Below, piece by piece: positions 1 through 5,666 of a stretch of DNA of 7,271 bases. How positions within the stretch are numbered: the stretch's first letter is position 1; each line of letters begins with the position of its first letter. This DNA comes from Candidatus Woesearchaeota archaeon (lineage in GTDB: Archaea; Nanobdellota; Nanobdellia; Woesearchaeales; WJKL01), in NCBI GenBank assembly GCA_014729145.1, contig WJKL01000059.1, forward strand, positions 1 to 7,271. Reading direction: 5' to 3'. The translations under genes and the position numbers were made by a program. Below the pieces are notes generated by a model, which made no database searches, was not told the origin of the DNA, and was given only the letters and a program-made list of their open reading frames with translations.

Positions 1-231
1 TACCATGTCCATCCTCAACTGCATTGCCTGATCACACATAGCATGCAGTCTTGGAGAAGGAAAATTGATATTTTCTAATTTATTAAGAACCTTGGCTTCT
101 CTTCTTGTCCTGGATTTCCTAAGTTTGTCATCTATCTCTTTAAGCCTGTATCCTTTCTTTTCTCTTTCTTTGAGTATCTCTTTCCTGTCCTTATAGATGG
201 TAGCTTCAGCTCCTCTGTCAATCTGTTTCAT
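1..231 (-). CDS. bud32: Bud32-family KEOPS protein kinase/ATPase, N-terminal part (runs off the window)
   Basis: This is the first 77 codons of a small atypical kinase of the Bud32/PRPK family, the KEOPS subunit that works with Kae1 in making the t6A modification of ANN-decoding tRNAs in the cytoplasm. The sequence opens MKQIDRGAEATIY, with the family's RGAEA in place of a normal glycine-rich loop. ILKEREKKGYR follows (about residues 19-29), where K21 is the likely ATP-contacting lysine. Next come EIDDKLRKSRTRREAKVL (residues 32-49), the conserved R/K-rich helix with its glutamate E45, and FPSPRL, matching the family's P-x-P step. The protein begins at this Met, so it is not fused to Kae1 as in some archaea. 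The catalytic HxD and DFG regions lie beyond the window. An in-frame TAG 21 bases upstream of the ATG limits the start. No Shine-Dalgarno site is present, but a TATA-like element about 26 nt upstream would give a leaderless mRNA. Confidence 0.88.
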   Translation of the reverse strand, partial: MKQIDRGAEATIYKDRKEILKEREKKGYRLKEIDDKLRKSRTRREAKVLNKLENINFPSPRLHAMCDQAMQLRMDMV

Positions 232-252
232 AATAATTAGAATAAACAACTA

Positions 253-260
253 GTTTAAAA
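253..260 (-). promoter_or_regulatory. Candidate TATA box for bud32 (leaderless start)
   Basis: On the minus strand the element reads TTTTAAAC, and its centre lies about 25.5 nt from the A of the bud32 ATG. This is the spacing expected if transcription starts at the initiation codon. The upstream BRE is poor, so this is only moderately supported. It sits inside the 39-bp gap after the preceding gene, and bud32 could instead be co-transcribed. Confidence 0.35.
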
Positions 261-270
261 GAGTTATGGT

Positions 271-1035
271 TTAAGCTGCCTTGTCTTTTTTCTTTTTCTT
301 AAACAATAATTTTTCAAGACCTGAAAACTTTCCTTCACTAACTCTATTTAACCGTTCTAAAACATCTTTAGCTTCAGATTCATTTAATTTTGGATTATCT
401 ATCCCTTTTTTTTCCTTATCATGCCTTATATTAAGATACTGGACAGCAAGATCAAAAGGCATATCCTCATAATTTTGCATATATTTCTTTACTCCTGTGT
501 GATCTGCAATATCTTTTATCACATCTTCTTTCTTATCTCTGTAAAGATCATTTAGATGTTTCATAGCATCCTTAGTCAGCCTAGCTTCTATAAGTTGAAG
601 AAAATCTTTCCTTTCTTTTTCAAATTTATCTATAGAAAAATTGTCCTGATATTTGTCTGTCATTTCCTTAAACCCTTCCTCAGTTATATTATAAAATCCC
701 TGAAGCGCCAGTCCGTGATACTCTTCTTTGTCTTTCAAAGTGCCTTTATCTAAATTTAATTCATCTTCAAGCTGTTCAAGAAGATATTCTTTGAATCTTT
801 TTCCTGCTTTTCCAACCCTTTCTCCATATTTGTCTTCGTCTTCAGAAAGTTTTTTCAAATCCATTCTTCCTTTCTTATCTCTTGCTACTCCAGGGTCATC
901 ATCAGTGCCGTGAAGTGCATGCATATATGCTTTAGAAAGATTTACCTTGGTTGTATCAATGATAGTATCTTTAGTATGATGTGCATCTTTATGTTTTTCA
1001 TAATGTTTCTTATACTTTGGTCCTTCATCAGCCAT
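271..1035 (-). CDS. Uncharacterised helical protein, stand-alone paralogue of the C-terminal domain of the upstream giant protein
   Basis: I do not recognise a named family. The protein is soluble, charged and apparently all-helical, with no signal peptide or membrane segment, and ends in a lysine tract (FKKKKKDKAA). By eye it aligns along nearly its whole length with the last ~180 residues of the neighbouring 1443-residue protein. Numbering from the longer start, matched blocks are TTKVNLSKAYMHALHG (34-49) with TLKIEVTMAYFNGLD, KGRMDLKKL (61-69) with KGRYDFKLI, EYHGLALQGF (111-120) with SYMEGLLGF, FEKERKDFL (144-152) with FEKFRDEKL, and IDNPKL (218-223) with IDPSKL. Both proteins finish with a lysine-rich tail and two alanines. 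This copy has an extra helix around 160-187. The longest reading frame starts at 1053 (MTIDTIMADEG). I prefer the seventh codon, Met at 1033-1035, because a perfect TATA box lies about 26 nt upstream and neither start has a Shine-Dalgarno site. The role is unknown; binding to, or assembly with, the giant protein is inference. Confidence 0.75.
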   Translation of the reverse strand: MADEGPKYKKHYEKHKDAHHTKDTIIDTTKVNLSKAYMHALHGTDDDPGVARDKKGRMDLKKLSEDEDKYGERVGKAGKRFKEYLLEQLEDELNLDKGTLKDKEEYHGLALQGFYNITEEGFKEMTDKYQDNFSIDKFEKERKDFLQLIEARLTKDAMKHLNDLYRDKKEDVIKDIADHTGVKKYMQNYEDMPFDLAVQYLNIRHDKEKKGIDNPKLNESEAKDVLERLNRVSEGKFSGLEKLLFKKKKKDKAA

Positions 1036-1057
1036 AATAGTGTCTATAGTCATTTTC

Positions 1058-1072
1058 TATATAAATTTTTTT
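1058..1072 (-). promoter_or_regulatory. BRE/TATA promoter, leaderless start of the 254-residue protein
   Basis: On the minus strand an A7 stretch (1072-1066, BRE-like) is followed by TTTATATA (1065-1058), a perfect match to the archaeal TATA consensus. The box centre is about 26.5 nt from the ATG at 1035 and only a few nt from the ATG at 1053. That geometry predicts a transcript beginning at the inner ATG. The promoter fits entirely between the stop of the giant gene and the start of this gene. Confidence 0.6.
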
Positions 1073-1074
1073 GT

Positions 1075-4000
1075 TTATGCCGCTTTTTTATTCTTTTTCC
1101 TTTTTACTTTAGAAAAAGGCTGGTCATATAACATCTGGTTTGTTATTTCCCCATTAGCATCAAATATATCAACTAGCTGTGCCATATGAGAAACCTCTAA
1201 TTTACTAGGATCTATTCTTTCCTCTGTTTTTGTCTCTTCTACAACATCTTCAGCATCTTCTTTTCTTAAACACAGCAAAACAGGATACTGGCTCATCTTT
1301 TTCCTTACACTGCCTAATTTTTCGTCTCTGAATTTTTCAAATCCATTTACAGCATCTTTAGCAAGGTAATCATTTACAAAAGAGGTCATATTAAATCCAA
1401 GCAGTCCCTCCATATAACTGTTGACTATGGCGGGGTTTGAAGTATTCACCCCGTACTTTTCCATCAAACCTTTCATTTCATTATATTCTGCTGAAATTAC
1501 TTTGTCCAGTTTATCATTAATTAATTTAAAATCATATCTTCCTTTTTCACTTATTATTGGATCCAGCCCATTGAAATATGCCATAGTAACCTCTATCTTA
1601 AGCGTATCCATCAGTGTCCGTATATCTTCTCTTGCAGCTCTGTACCCTTTTATACCTTTCTTCCAGTTTCCCATTGGTTTGTATTCTTTTTGTTTTTTAT
1701 TATTTCCTTCCTGAGTAACTGGTTGTTCATCTTCTTGCGTCGCAACTTCAGGTACATCAGCAGCCTGTTGGTCTTCTTCAACAACGTCTTCAATTGATTC
1801 AGGTATTTCTTGATTCTGCTCAATTATATTATGGTCTTGCTCTTGAATCTGTCCTTCTGATTGTCTGTCTTCTTCAGGCTGTTCATGGTCTCCTCCAGAT
1901 TGATCATCTCCGCCTGTTGGAGGTTCCCTTCCTCTGCCTTCTTGTCCGCCATCTCTGCCTTGATAATGACTTCTATCTTGGTCATTTTCTTCTTGTTCCT
2001 GATGTTCCTCTGCATTATCATTTTGCTGTCCGGCATATCTTTCATCTGTATTTTGCGGTGTTTGCCCTTCAATAGGATGAGTAAGAACAGATGGTTGTCC
2101 CCCAGCCGCATTTCCTGTTCTGCGATAATAATCTAAATATCCAAGAACACCATCAGCTAAACTTTGCATCGCCTGTGTATTATTTTCCAAACTGTTTCTA
2201 AATTCTTCTTTCATATGAAAGACAGTGTAATTCATATTATTGTAATCTGCTTTAACACCATTAATCTCTTGCTGAACTCCTCTGATCAGTTGTCTGATCT
2301 GTTGACTATATTGCTCAAATGCGTTATTGACTGTTTCTGCAGTTCTCTCAGAATCACTTTCCATAAAAGCCTCTAATCTTTCGTTTAATTCAGAATAAGA
2401 TTCCTGAAGACTTTCAAAAACCAGCCCAATTCCAGAATCATGGGCTTCTAATACACAGTTAAGCATATTTTCAATATCTTCTCTGCTAATCTGGCTGTCA
2501 GCTAATTGGGACAGTATTTGATTATAATTTTCAACAGAATCTTTTACTTGATCTATTTTTTGGTTGGAATTTTCGATCCATGTGCTCATGCCTCTGATTA
2601 CTTCTTCACTATATGTATCTAATGCTTGATTGACTATATTTCTTGCCCTTTCATCAGCACCGTCAACAAGATTTGCTATTTTTTCACTTAATGTATTTTG
2701 AGCTGTTTGAAGGTTTTCAACAGCAGGTCCAATGCCATTTAGTTGCTCTATTGCCTGTGTATTTTCATTAATCCCAGAATTTATTTCATCAATCGATGTA
2801 CTCATTTCCTGATTATACAATTCCAGGGCTTTTCCAATAGCTTCTTCTGTTTTTCCCTCAACACCATTCATCAAAGTTTCTAATCTTGTCCTTAACCTGT
2901 TTTGATTTGACTGTATATTGTTGATGTTTTGTTTGATCTGAGAATCATAATCTTCCAATGCATTGCTGATTAAATTTTCAATTTCCTGTCTGTTGATCTG
3001 GCTGTCAGCTAATTGGGACAGTCCCTGGTTGTAAATTTCAAAAAAGTCTTTGACACCATCTATTTCTTGATCAACGTTTCTGACTGATGTTTTTATAGCG
3101 TCTATTGATGCTATCATTTCTTCACTATATGTATCTAATGCCTGATTGACTATATTTCTTGCCCTTTCATCAGCACCGTCAACAAATCTATCTATCTTTC
3201 CTTCTAGCCCTGCAATAGACCGTTCAATGCCTTCAAGAGCATCTGGATCGATCCCTGTTCCATGCTGGGATAATATTTCTGCATAGTTTTTCTTGAAACT
3301 TTCAGTCTCTTCGTACAATCTTTTATCTATATAGCTGAGCTCAACTTCCTCATCAGGGTTAAACTCTGTTCCGTTTTCTTCGCTTTCTCTTCTTCTATCT
3401 AATATTCTTGTGGTGTTTCTTTTGATCCTGTTATTGACTTTTATACTAAATTCTTCAGCAATATTGTATATTGTTTGATTATCAATATAATGTCCATATC
3501 TGTTAAATATATATGTAAGGGCATTCCATCTTGAAAACAAGTCATGATATGCTTTGTTTTGGAAAGAGATTATTTCATCTCCATTTCCATCAAACTCTTT
3601 TCCATCAAGTATACGGTCAAGCTTTATCTCATCTCCCCCATATCTTATGTTTCTTTCTATTATAGGCTCATATTCAGCAGAAAGCATCATTTTTTTCTGG
3701 TCTATGATCCATTTTATCTGTCCTTCTGTAAGATTTTCAAGACCCACTCTGCTTTCCAAAAGATCATCCTCTTCATTAGCTTGTTCTTCTGCTAAAGCAT
3801 CATCTATTCTTTCCTGAACCTGTGCTTCATCAAATAGTCTGCTTGTAGCATCAGATACTTTTGCATCTATTCTTTCTTGTAATGCATCTTCGTCATAAAG
3901 ATCTTCTGTAGCATCTTTTACAGCATCGGCTATCTTTTGATTCATCTGTGATTCAAGACTATTTTTTTCTCTCTCCAACTCTTCTACCTTTTCTTCAAGT

Positions 4001-5406
4001 TCATTTTTTTCTGCATTTGCAGATTCGATTTCTCTTTTTGCAGAATTTAAATTTCCATCAATAAGATCATATTCTTCCTTAATTTCATTATAATCCGATC
4101 TTGCTTCTTCGAGTTCTGTGCTTAATTCTTTGGCCTTTGAGATGTTATCTAGATATTTTTCAACAAAAACGCCTGCAGCTTCATCCAGTTTGTTTTCATC
4201 AAGTTCAGATTCAGAATCAAGAAATTCTTTCATACTTTCTTTAATATTTGCTATATAAGTTGATTTTGCTTTATTTTCTTTGGTTAATTCTTTTCTTTCT
4301 TCTTCAAGTGCTTTATTTTCATATAAAAGCTTGTTTTTCTCATCTACAAGGCTGTCATTACCTTTTGATAATGAATCATTCTTCTGTTCAATATCTTTAT
4401 ACTTTTTTTCTAGTTTATCATTTGATATTTCAAGTTCCTCAATTTTTTCATCTTTTTCTTTTATCTCACTTTTATAAACTTCATCTTGAAGAGATTTCCC
4501 CTCTTTGATACTTTCTTCTGCTTTTCTTCTCATATCTAAGATTGTAAAAACAGAATCATTTTCAAGTTCATCCAATGCTTTATCCAAATCAAAGACAAGG
4601 TCTTCAATATGTTTTTCATAAACACATGAAATTACATATTCATTTTGCAGATCCGCATTTTTCATCTTTTTAATGTCCTTTTTTGGGGGTTCTTCCTCAA
4701 GCTGTTTTCTTGCAAGCGATTCAAGAGTATCAATTACTTCTTCTTTTTTATCATCTTCATGTATTTCAGCATTTTTTATTCCATCAATCTGCTGCTTTGT
4801 AGAAACATATCTTTCAAGAAGCTCTTGAAGCTGTTGATTTTGTTCTTTTATCTTTCTTTGATTTATAGAAATCTGTTTAATAAGATTCTCTTTATCCAGT
4901 GATGGTATTATTTGAACTTTTTCCTTAAATTCCTCCTCCTCTCTTACAGCTTCACAAAATTCAACAAGCGGTTCATTCCATCCTTTTAGATAAAAATCAA
5001 AATCTTTTGCCTCTTTCTCAGTAAGATTTTTTCTAAATTCTTCTGCACGACTTTTGATTTCCTGAGTTATATCTTTAAAAGTTCCATCTGCAGCAGGCAA
5101 CAACACACAAGTTTTAGTTCCATCATAAGGTTTATCATCAGAATGGTCCGTCATCTGGTCTGTAGGGATAGTTATGTATGTTCCATGTGTAATCTTTTTT
5201 GGATCCTTGTTTTCAACTCCATCCATAAAATCCTTGACTTCGTCACGCAACCCTTCCTTAAATTTAGAAATATTTTTTTTCTGTTTTGCCTTTGCCTTTG
5301 GATCTTCTTCTAATCTCTTTTGCTGTTCTATCAGATTAGGGATATCTTCGTCATCTTCCAAAAGACCGTCTTCAGTTTCTTTTTTTTTCTTCTTTTTTTT
5401 TGCCAT
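1075..5406 (-). CDS. Giant 1443-residue coiled-coil repeat protein with lysine-rich ends
   Basis: I do not recognise a family. No signal peptide or membrane helix is visible, so a cytoplasmic structural or scaffold protein is likely (inference). Approximate order: lysine-rich tail 1-10; non-coiled N-terminal region to 165 with short beta-like segments (THGTYITIP, TKTCVLLPAADGTF); coiled coils at 171-210, 312-380 and 421-493; two 21-residue tandem units at 494-535; a central domain 545-725 rich in Tyr, Arg and Asn; a ~172-residue super-repeat 734-1090 with four related starts near 742, 846, 914 and 1015; an acidic/Gln/Gly-rich, probably disordered linker 1095-1240; and a C-terminal domain 1241-1443 ending KRKKNKKAA. 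That last domain resembles the protein encoded just downstream. The ATG at 5404-5406 (MAKKK start) has no Shine-Dalgarno site. A BRE/TATA about 95 nt upstream suggests a hairpin-containing leader. No nucleotide-binding (Walker) motif was seen, so it is not an SMC/Rad50 ATPase. Confidence 0.85.
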   Translation of the reverse strand: MAKKKKKKKETEDGLLEDDEDIPNLIEQQKRLEEDPKAKAKQKKNISKFKEGLRDEVKDFMDGVENKDPKKITHGTYITIPTDQMTDHSDDKPYDGTKTCVLLPAADGTFKDITQEIKSRAEEFRKNLTEKEAKDFDFYLKGWNEPLVEFCEAVREEEEFKEKVQIIPSLDKENLIKQISINQRKIKEQNQQLQELLERYVSTKQQIDGIKNAEIHEDDKKEEVIDTLESLARKQLEEEPPKKDIKKMKNADLQNEYVISCVYEKHIEDLVFDLDKALDELENDSVFTILDMRRKAEESIKEGKSLQDEVYKSEIKEKDEKIEELEISNDKLEKKYKDIEQKNDSLSKGNDSLVDEKNKLLYENKALEEERKELTKENKAKSTYIANIKESMKEFLDSESELDENKLDEAAGVFVEKYLDNISKAKELSTELEEARSDYNEIKEEYDLIDGNLNSAKREIESANAEKNELEEKVEELEREKNSLESQMNQKIADAVKDATEDLYDEDALQERIDAKVSDATSRLFDEAQVQERIDDALAEEQANEEDDLLESRVGLENLTEGQIKWIIDQKKMMLSAEYEPIIERNIRYGGDEIKLDRILDGKEFDGNGDEIISFQNKAYHDLFSRWNALTYIFNRYGHYIDNQTIYNIAEEFSIKVNNRIKRNTTRILDRRRESEENGTEFNPDEEVELSYIDKRLYEETESFKKNYAEILSQHGTGIDPDALEGIERSIAGLEGKIDRFVDGADERARNIVNQALDTYSEEMIASIDAIKTSVRNVDQEIDGVKDFFEIYNQGLSQLADSQINRQEIENLISNALEDYDSQIKQNINNIQSNQNRLRTRLETLMNGVEGKTEEAIGKALELYNQEMSTSIDEINSGINENTQAIEQLNGIGPAVENLQTAQNTLSEKIANLVDGADERARNIVNQALDTYSEEVIRGMSTWIENSNQKIDQVKDSVENYNQILSQLADSQISREDIENMLNCVLEAHDSGIGLVFESLQESYSELNERLEAFMESDSERTAETVNNAFEQYSQQIRQLIRGVQQEINGVKADYNNMNYTVFHMKEEFRNSLENNTQAMQSLADGVLGYLDYYRRTGNAAGGQPSVLTHPIEGQTPQNTDERYAGQQNDNAEEHQEQEENDQDRSHYQGRDGGQEGRGREPPTGGDDQSGGDHEQPEEDRQSEGQIQEQDHNIIEQNQEIPESIEDVVEEDQQAADVPEVATQEDEQPVTQEGNNKKQKEYKPMGNWKKGIKGYRAAREDIRTLMDTLKIEVTMAYFNGLDPIISEKGRYDFKLINDKLDKVISAEYNEMKGLMEKYGVNTSNPAIVNSYMEGLLGFNMTSFVNDYLAKDAVNGFEKFRDEKLGSVRKKMSQYPVLLCLRKEDAEDVVEETKTEERIDPSKLEVSHMAQLVDIFDANGEITNQMLYDQPFSKVKRKKNKKAA
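1686..2124 (-). other. Low-complexity acidic/Gln/Gly linker within the giant protein
   Basis: This codes for about residues 1095-1240. The stretch is dominated by Glu, Gln, Asp, Asn, Gly and Pro (for example GGQEGRGREPPTGGDDQSGG and QIQEQDHNIIEQNQEIPE) and is nearly free of aromatic and aliphatic residues. It is expected to be disordered and to tether the C-terminal domain to the repeat rod. The opposite strand stays open in several frames here, which creates spurious open reading frames. Confidence 0.7.
2489..2515. repeat. 27-bp direct repeat, copy A (partner at 2996-3022)
   Basis: These 27 bases are identical to 2996-3022, at an offset of 507 bp (169 codons, in frame). On the minus strand they encode LSQLADSQ plus flanking partial codons, at residues 965-972. 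The repeat is part of the super-repeat of the giant protein, and its identity at third codon positions points to recent duplication or gene conversion. Confidence 0.85.
2602..2669. repeat. 68-bp direct repeat, copy A (partner at 3118-3185)
   Basis: This stretch matches 3118-3185 at 67 of 68 positions, offset 516 bp (172 codons). The one difference, a T/C change, is silent. It encodes residues 914-935, beginning VDGADERARNIVNQ, which are identical in the two copies. The surrounding super-repeat sequence is much more diverged, so this block is either recently copied or homogenised. Confidence 0.92.
2996..3022. repeat. 27-bp direct repeat, copy B (partner at 2489-2515)
   Basis: Exact copy of 2489-2515, encoding residues 796-803 (LSQLADSQ) of the giant protein. 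Its offset (507 bp) differs by three codons from that of the 68-bp repeat (516 bp), showing a small in-frame indel between the two halves of the super-repeat. Confidence 0.85.
3118..3185. repeat. 68-bp direct repeat, copy B (partner at 2602-2669)
   Basis: Partner of 2602-2669, encoding residues 742-763 of the giant protein. Together the two copies mark the starts of the two halves of the ~172-residue super-repeat. Confidence 0.92.
3784..3927 (-). repeat. 21-residue tandem repeat coding region (three-heptad unit)
   Basis: Residues 494-541 of the giant protein contain two tandem units, DATEDLYDEDALQERID (498-514) and DATSRLFDEAQVQERID (519-535), plus a partial third (DALAEE). The period is exactly 21 residues, or three heptads, which keeps the register of a coiled coil. 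It lies between the last long coiled coil and the central domain. Confidence 0.7.
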
Positions 5407-5407
5407 T

Positions 5408-5434
5408 GTTAAAATTCATTCTAAAATTTTTAAC
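5408..5434. repeat. Inverted repeat GTTAAAA-N13-TTTTAAC next to the giant gene start codon
   Basis: The arms are 5408-5414 and 5428-5434 (7 bp, perfect) with a 13-nt loop. In a minus-strand transcript the 3' arm ends one nt before the start codon. The stem is A/U-rich and weak. It is separated by only 3 nt from the stronger hairpin at 5438-5454. Confidence 0.55.
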
Positions 5435-5437
5435 CTT

Positions 5438-5454
5438 GTTGGCTTTTTGCCAAC
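5438..5454. repeat. Hairpin GTTGGC-N5-GCCAAC in the putative leader of the giant gene
   Basis: This is a perfect 6-bp inverted repeat (5438-5443 and 5449-5454) with a 5-nt loop, T5 on the plus strand and A5 on the minus strand. It is the most G/C-rich patch of the intergenic region. It overlaps a second palindrome, CAACGTTG (5451-5458). It could be a leader hairpin or a protein operator. Confidence 0.6.
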
Positions 5455-5496
5455 GTTGTTCTAGAATAGACTATAGTAAAAATATAGTTTTTTTCA

Positions 5497-5512
5497 TTTA
5501 TAAAACTTTCGC
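5497..5512 (-). promoter_or_regulatory. BRE/TATA promoter of the giant coiled-coil gene
   Basis: The minus strand reads GCGAAAG (BRE, 5512-5506) followed by TTTTATAAA (5505-5497), a strong archaeal BRE/TATA combination. The expected transcript start is near 5475, giving a leader of roughly 69 nt that contains both inverted repeats. An alternative weak TATA (around 5427-5434) would give a nearly leaderless transcript. Confidence 0.55.
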
Positions 5513-5615
5513 TTTTTTAACTACTAAAAAGTGACTATGAAATAAAACAAAATACTTTTTTATGATATTTTTGTCTCACATCTATATACTAAACAACACT
5601 AGTTCTTTTAAAATA

Positions 5616-5629
5616 GTAAAACTTATAAA
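5616..5629 (+). promoter_or_regulatory. BRE/TATA promoter of the NTase/HEPN gene
   Basis: GTAAAA (5616-5621) fits the BRE pattern RNWAAW and is followed directly by CTTATAAA (5622-5629). Transcription would start near 5650-5653, leaving a leader of about 15 nt that is just long enough to hold the Shine-Dalgarno site. A second TATA-like run at 5606-5615 would give a longer leader. Confidence 0.55.
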
Positions 5630-5637
5630 TCATATAG

Positions 5638-5651
5638 TGACATAAAAGTCA
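5638..5651. repeat. Inverted repeat TGAC-N6-GTCA between TATA box and start of the NTase gene
   Basis: Four-bp arms (5638-5641, 5648-5651) flank ATAAAA. The site lies between the TATA box and the predicted transcript start, where a bound repressor would block initiation. A third TGAC occurs at 5532-5535. The arms are short, so chance is possible. Confidence 0.3.
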
Positions 5652-5652
5652 T

Positions 5653-5658
5653 AGGAGG
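5653..5658 (+). promoter_or_regulatory. Shine-Dalgarno site of the NTase/HEPN gene
   Basis: AGGAGG ends 8 nt before the ATG at 5667, which is ideal spacing and fixes the start codon. It is the only strong ribosome-binding site in the window; none of the three minus-strand genes has one. Confidence 0.85.
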
Positions 5659-5666
5659 AAAACAAA

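Larger units (their letters stand above)
5407..5666. other. Divergent intergenic region between the giant gene and the NTase/HEPN gene
   Basis: This 260-bp, strongly AT-rich stretch holds two outward-facing promoters, two inverted repeats near the giant gene, and a small inverted repeat near the NTase gene. A 27-codon open frame starting at the ATG at 5562 has no ribosome site and is not considered a gene. Nothing resembling a tRNA or a structured ncRNA is seen in the central part (about 5513-5615). Confidence 0.75.

Noticed and set aside
1794..2136. Overlapping open frames of 91-95 codons on both strands inside the giant gene
   Set aside because: They lie opposite or out of frame with the low-complexity linker. 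They have Leu/Ser/Ile/Phe- or Lys/Met-rich composition typical of shadow frames and no ribosome site or promoter.
3570..3610. EF-hand-like loop DGNGDEI in the giant protein (about residue 607-613)
   Set aside because: Position 6 is Glu rather than Gly and position 12 is Asn rather than Glu, with no paired second hand. A similar partial match, DANGEI near residue 1416, also fails the loop spacing.
3930..4900. SMC/Rad50-type ATPase suggested by long coiled coils
   Set aside because: No Walker A, Walker B or ABC signature motif occurs at either end of the protein, and the termini are lysine tails.
5526..5561. Inverted repeat AAAAAGT...ACTTTTT as a terminator
   Set aside because: No gene ends here since the flanking genes diverge, the 21-nt loop is long, and such A/T repeats are expected in this composition.
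5562..5645. 27-codon open frame (ATG at 5562) in the intergenic region
   Set aside because: It has no ribosome-binding site and no suitably placed TATA box, and it runs through the NTase gene promoter.
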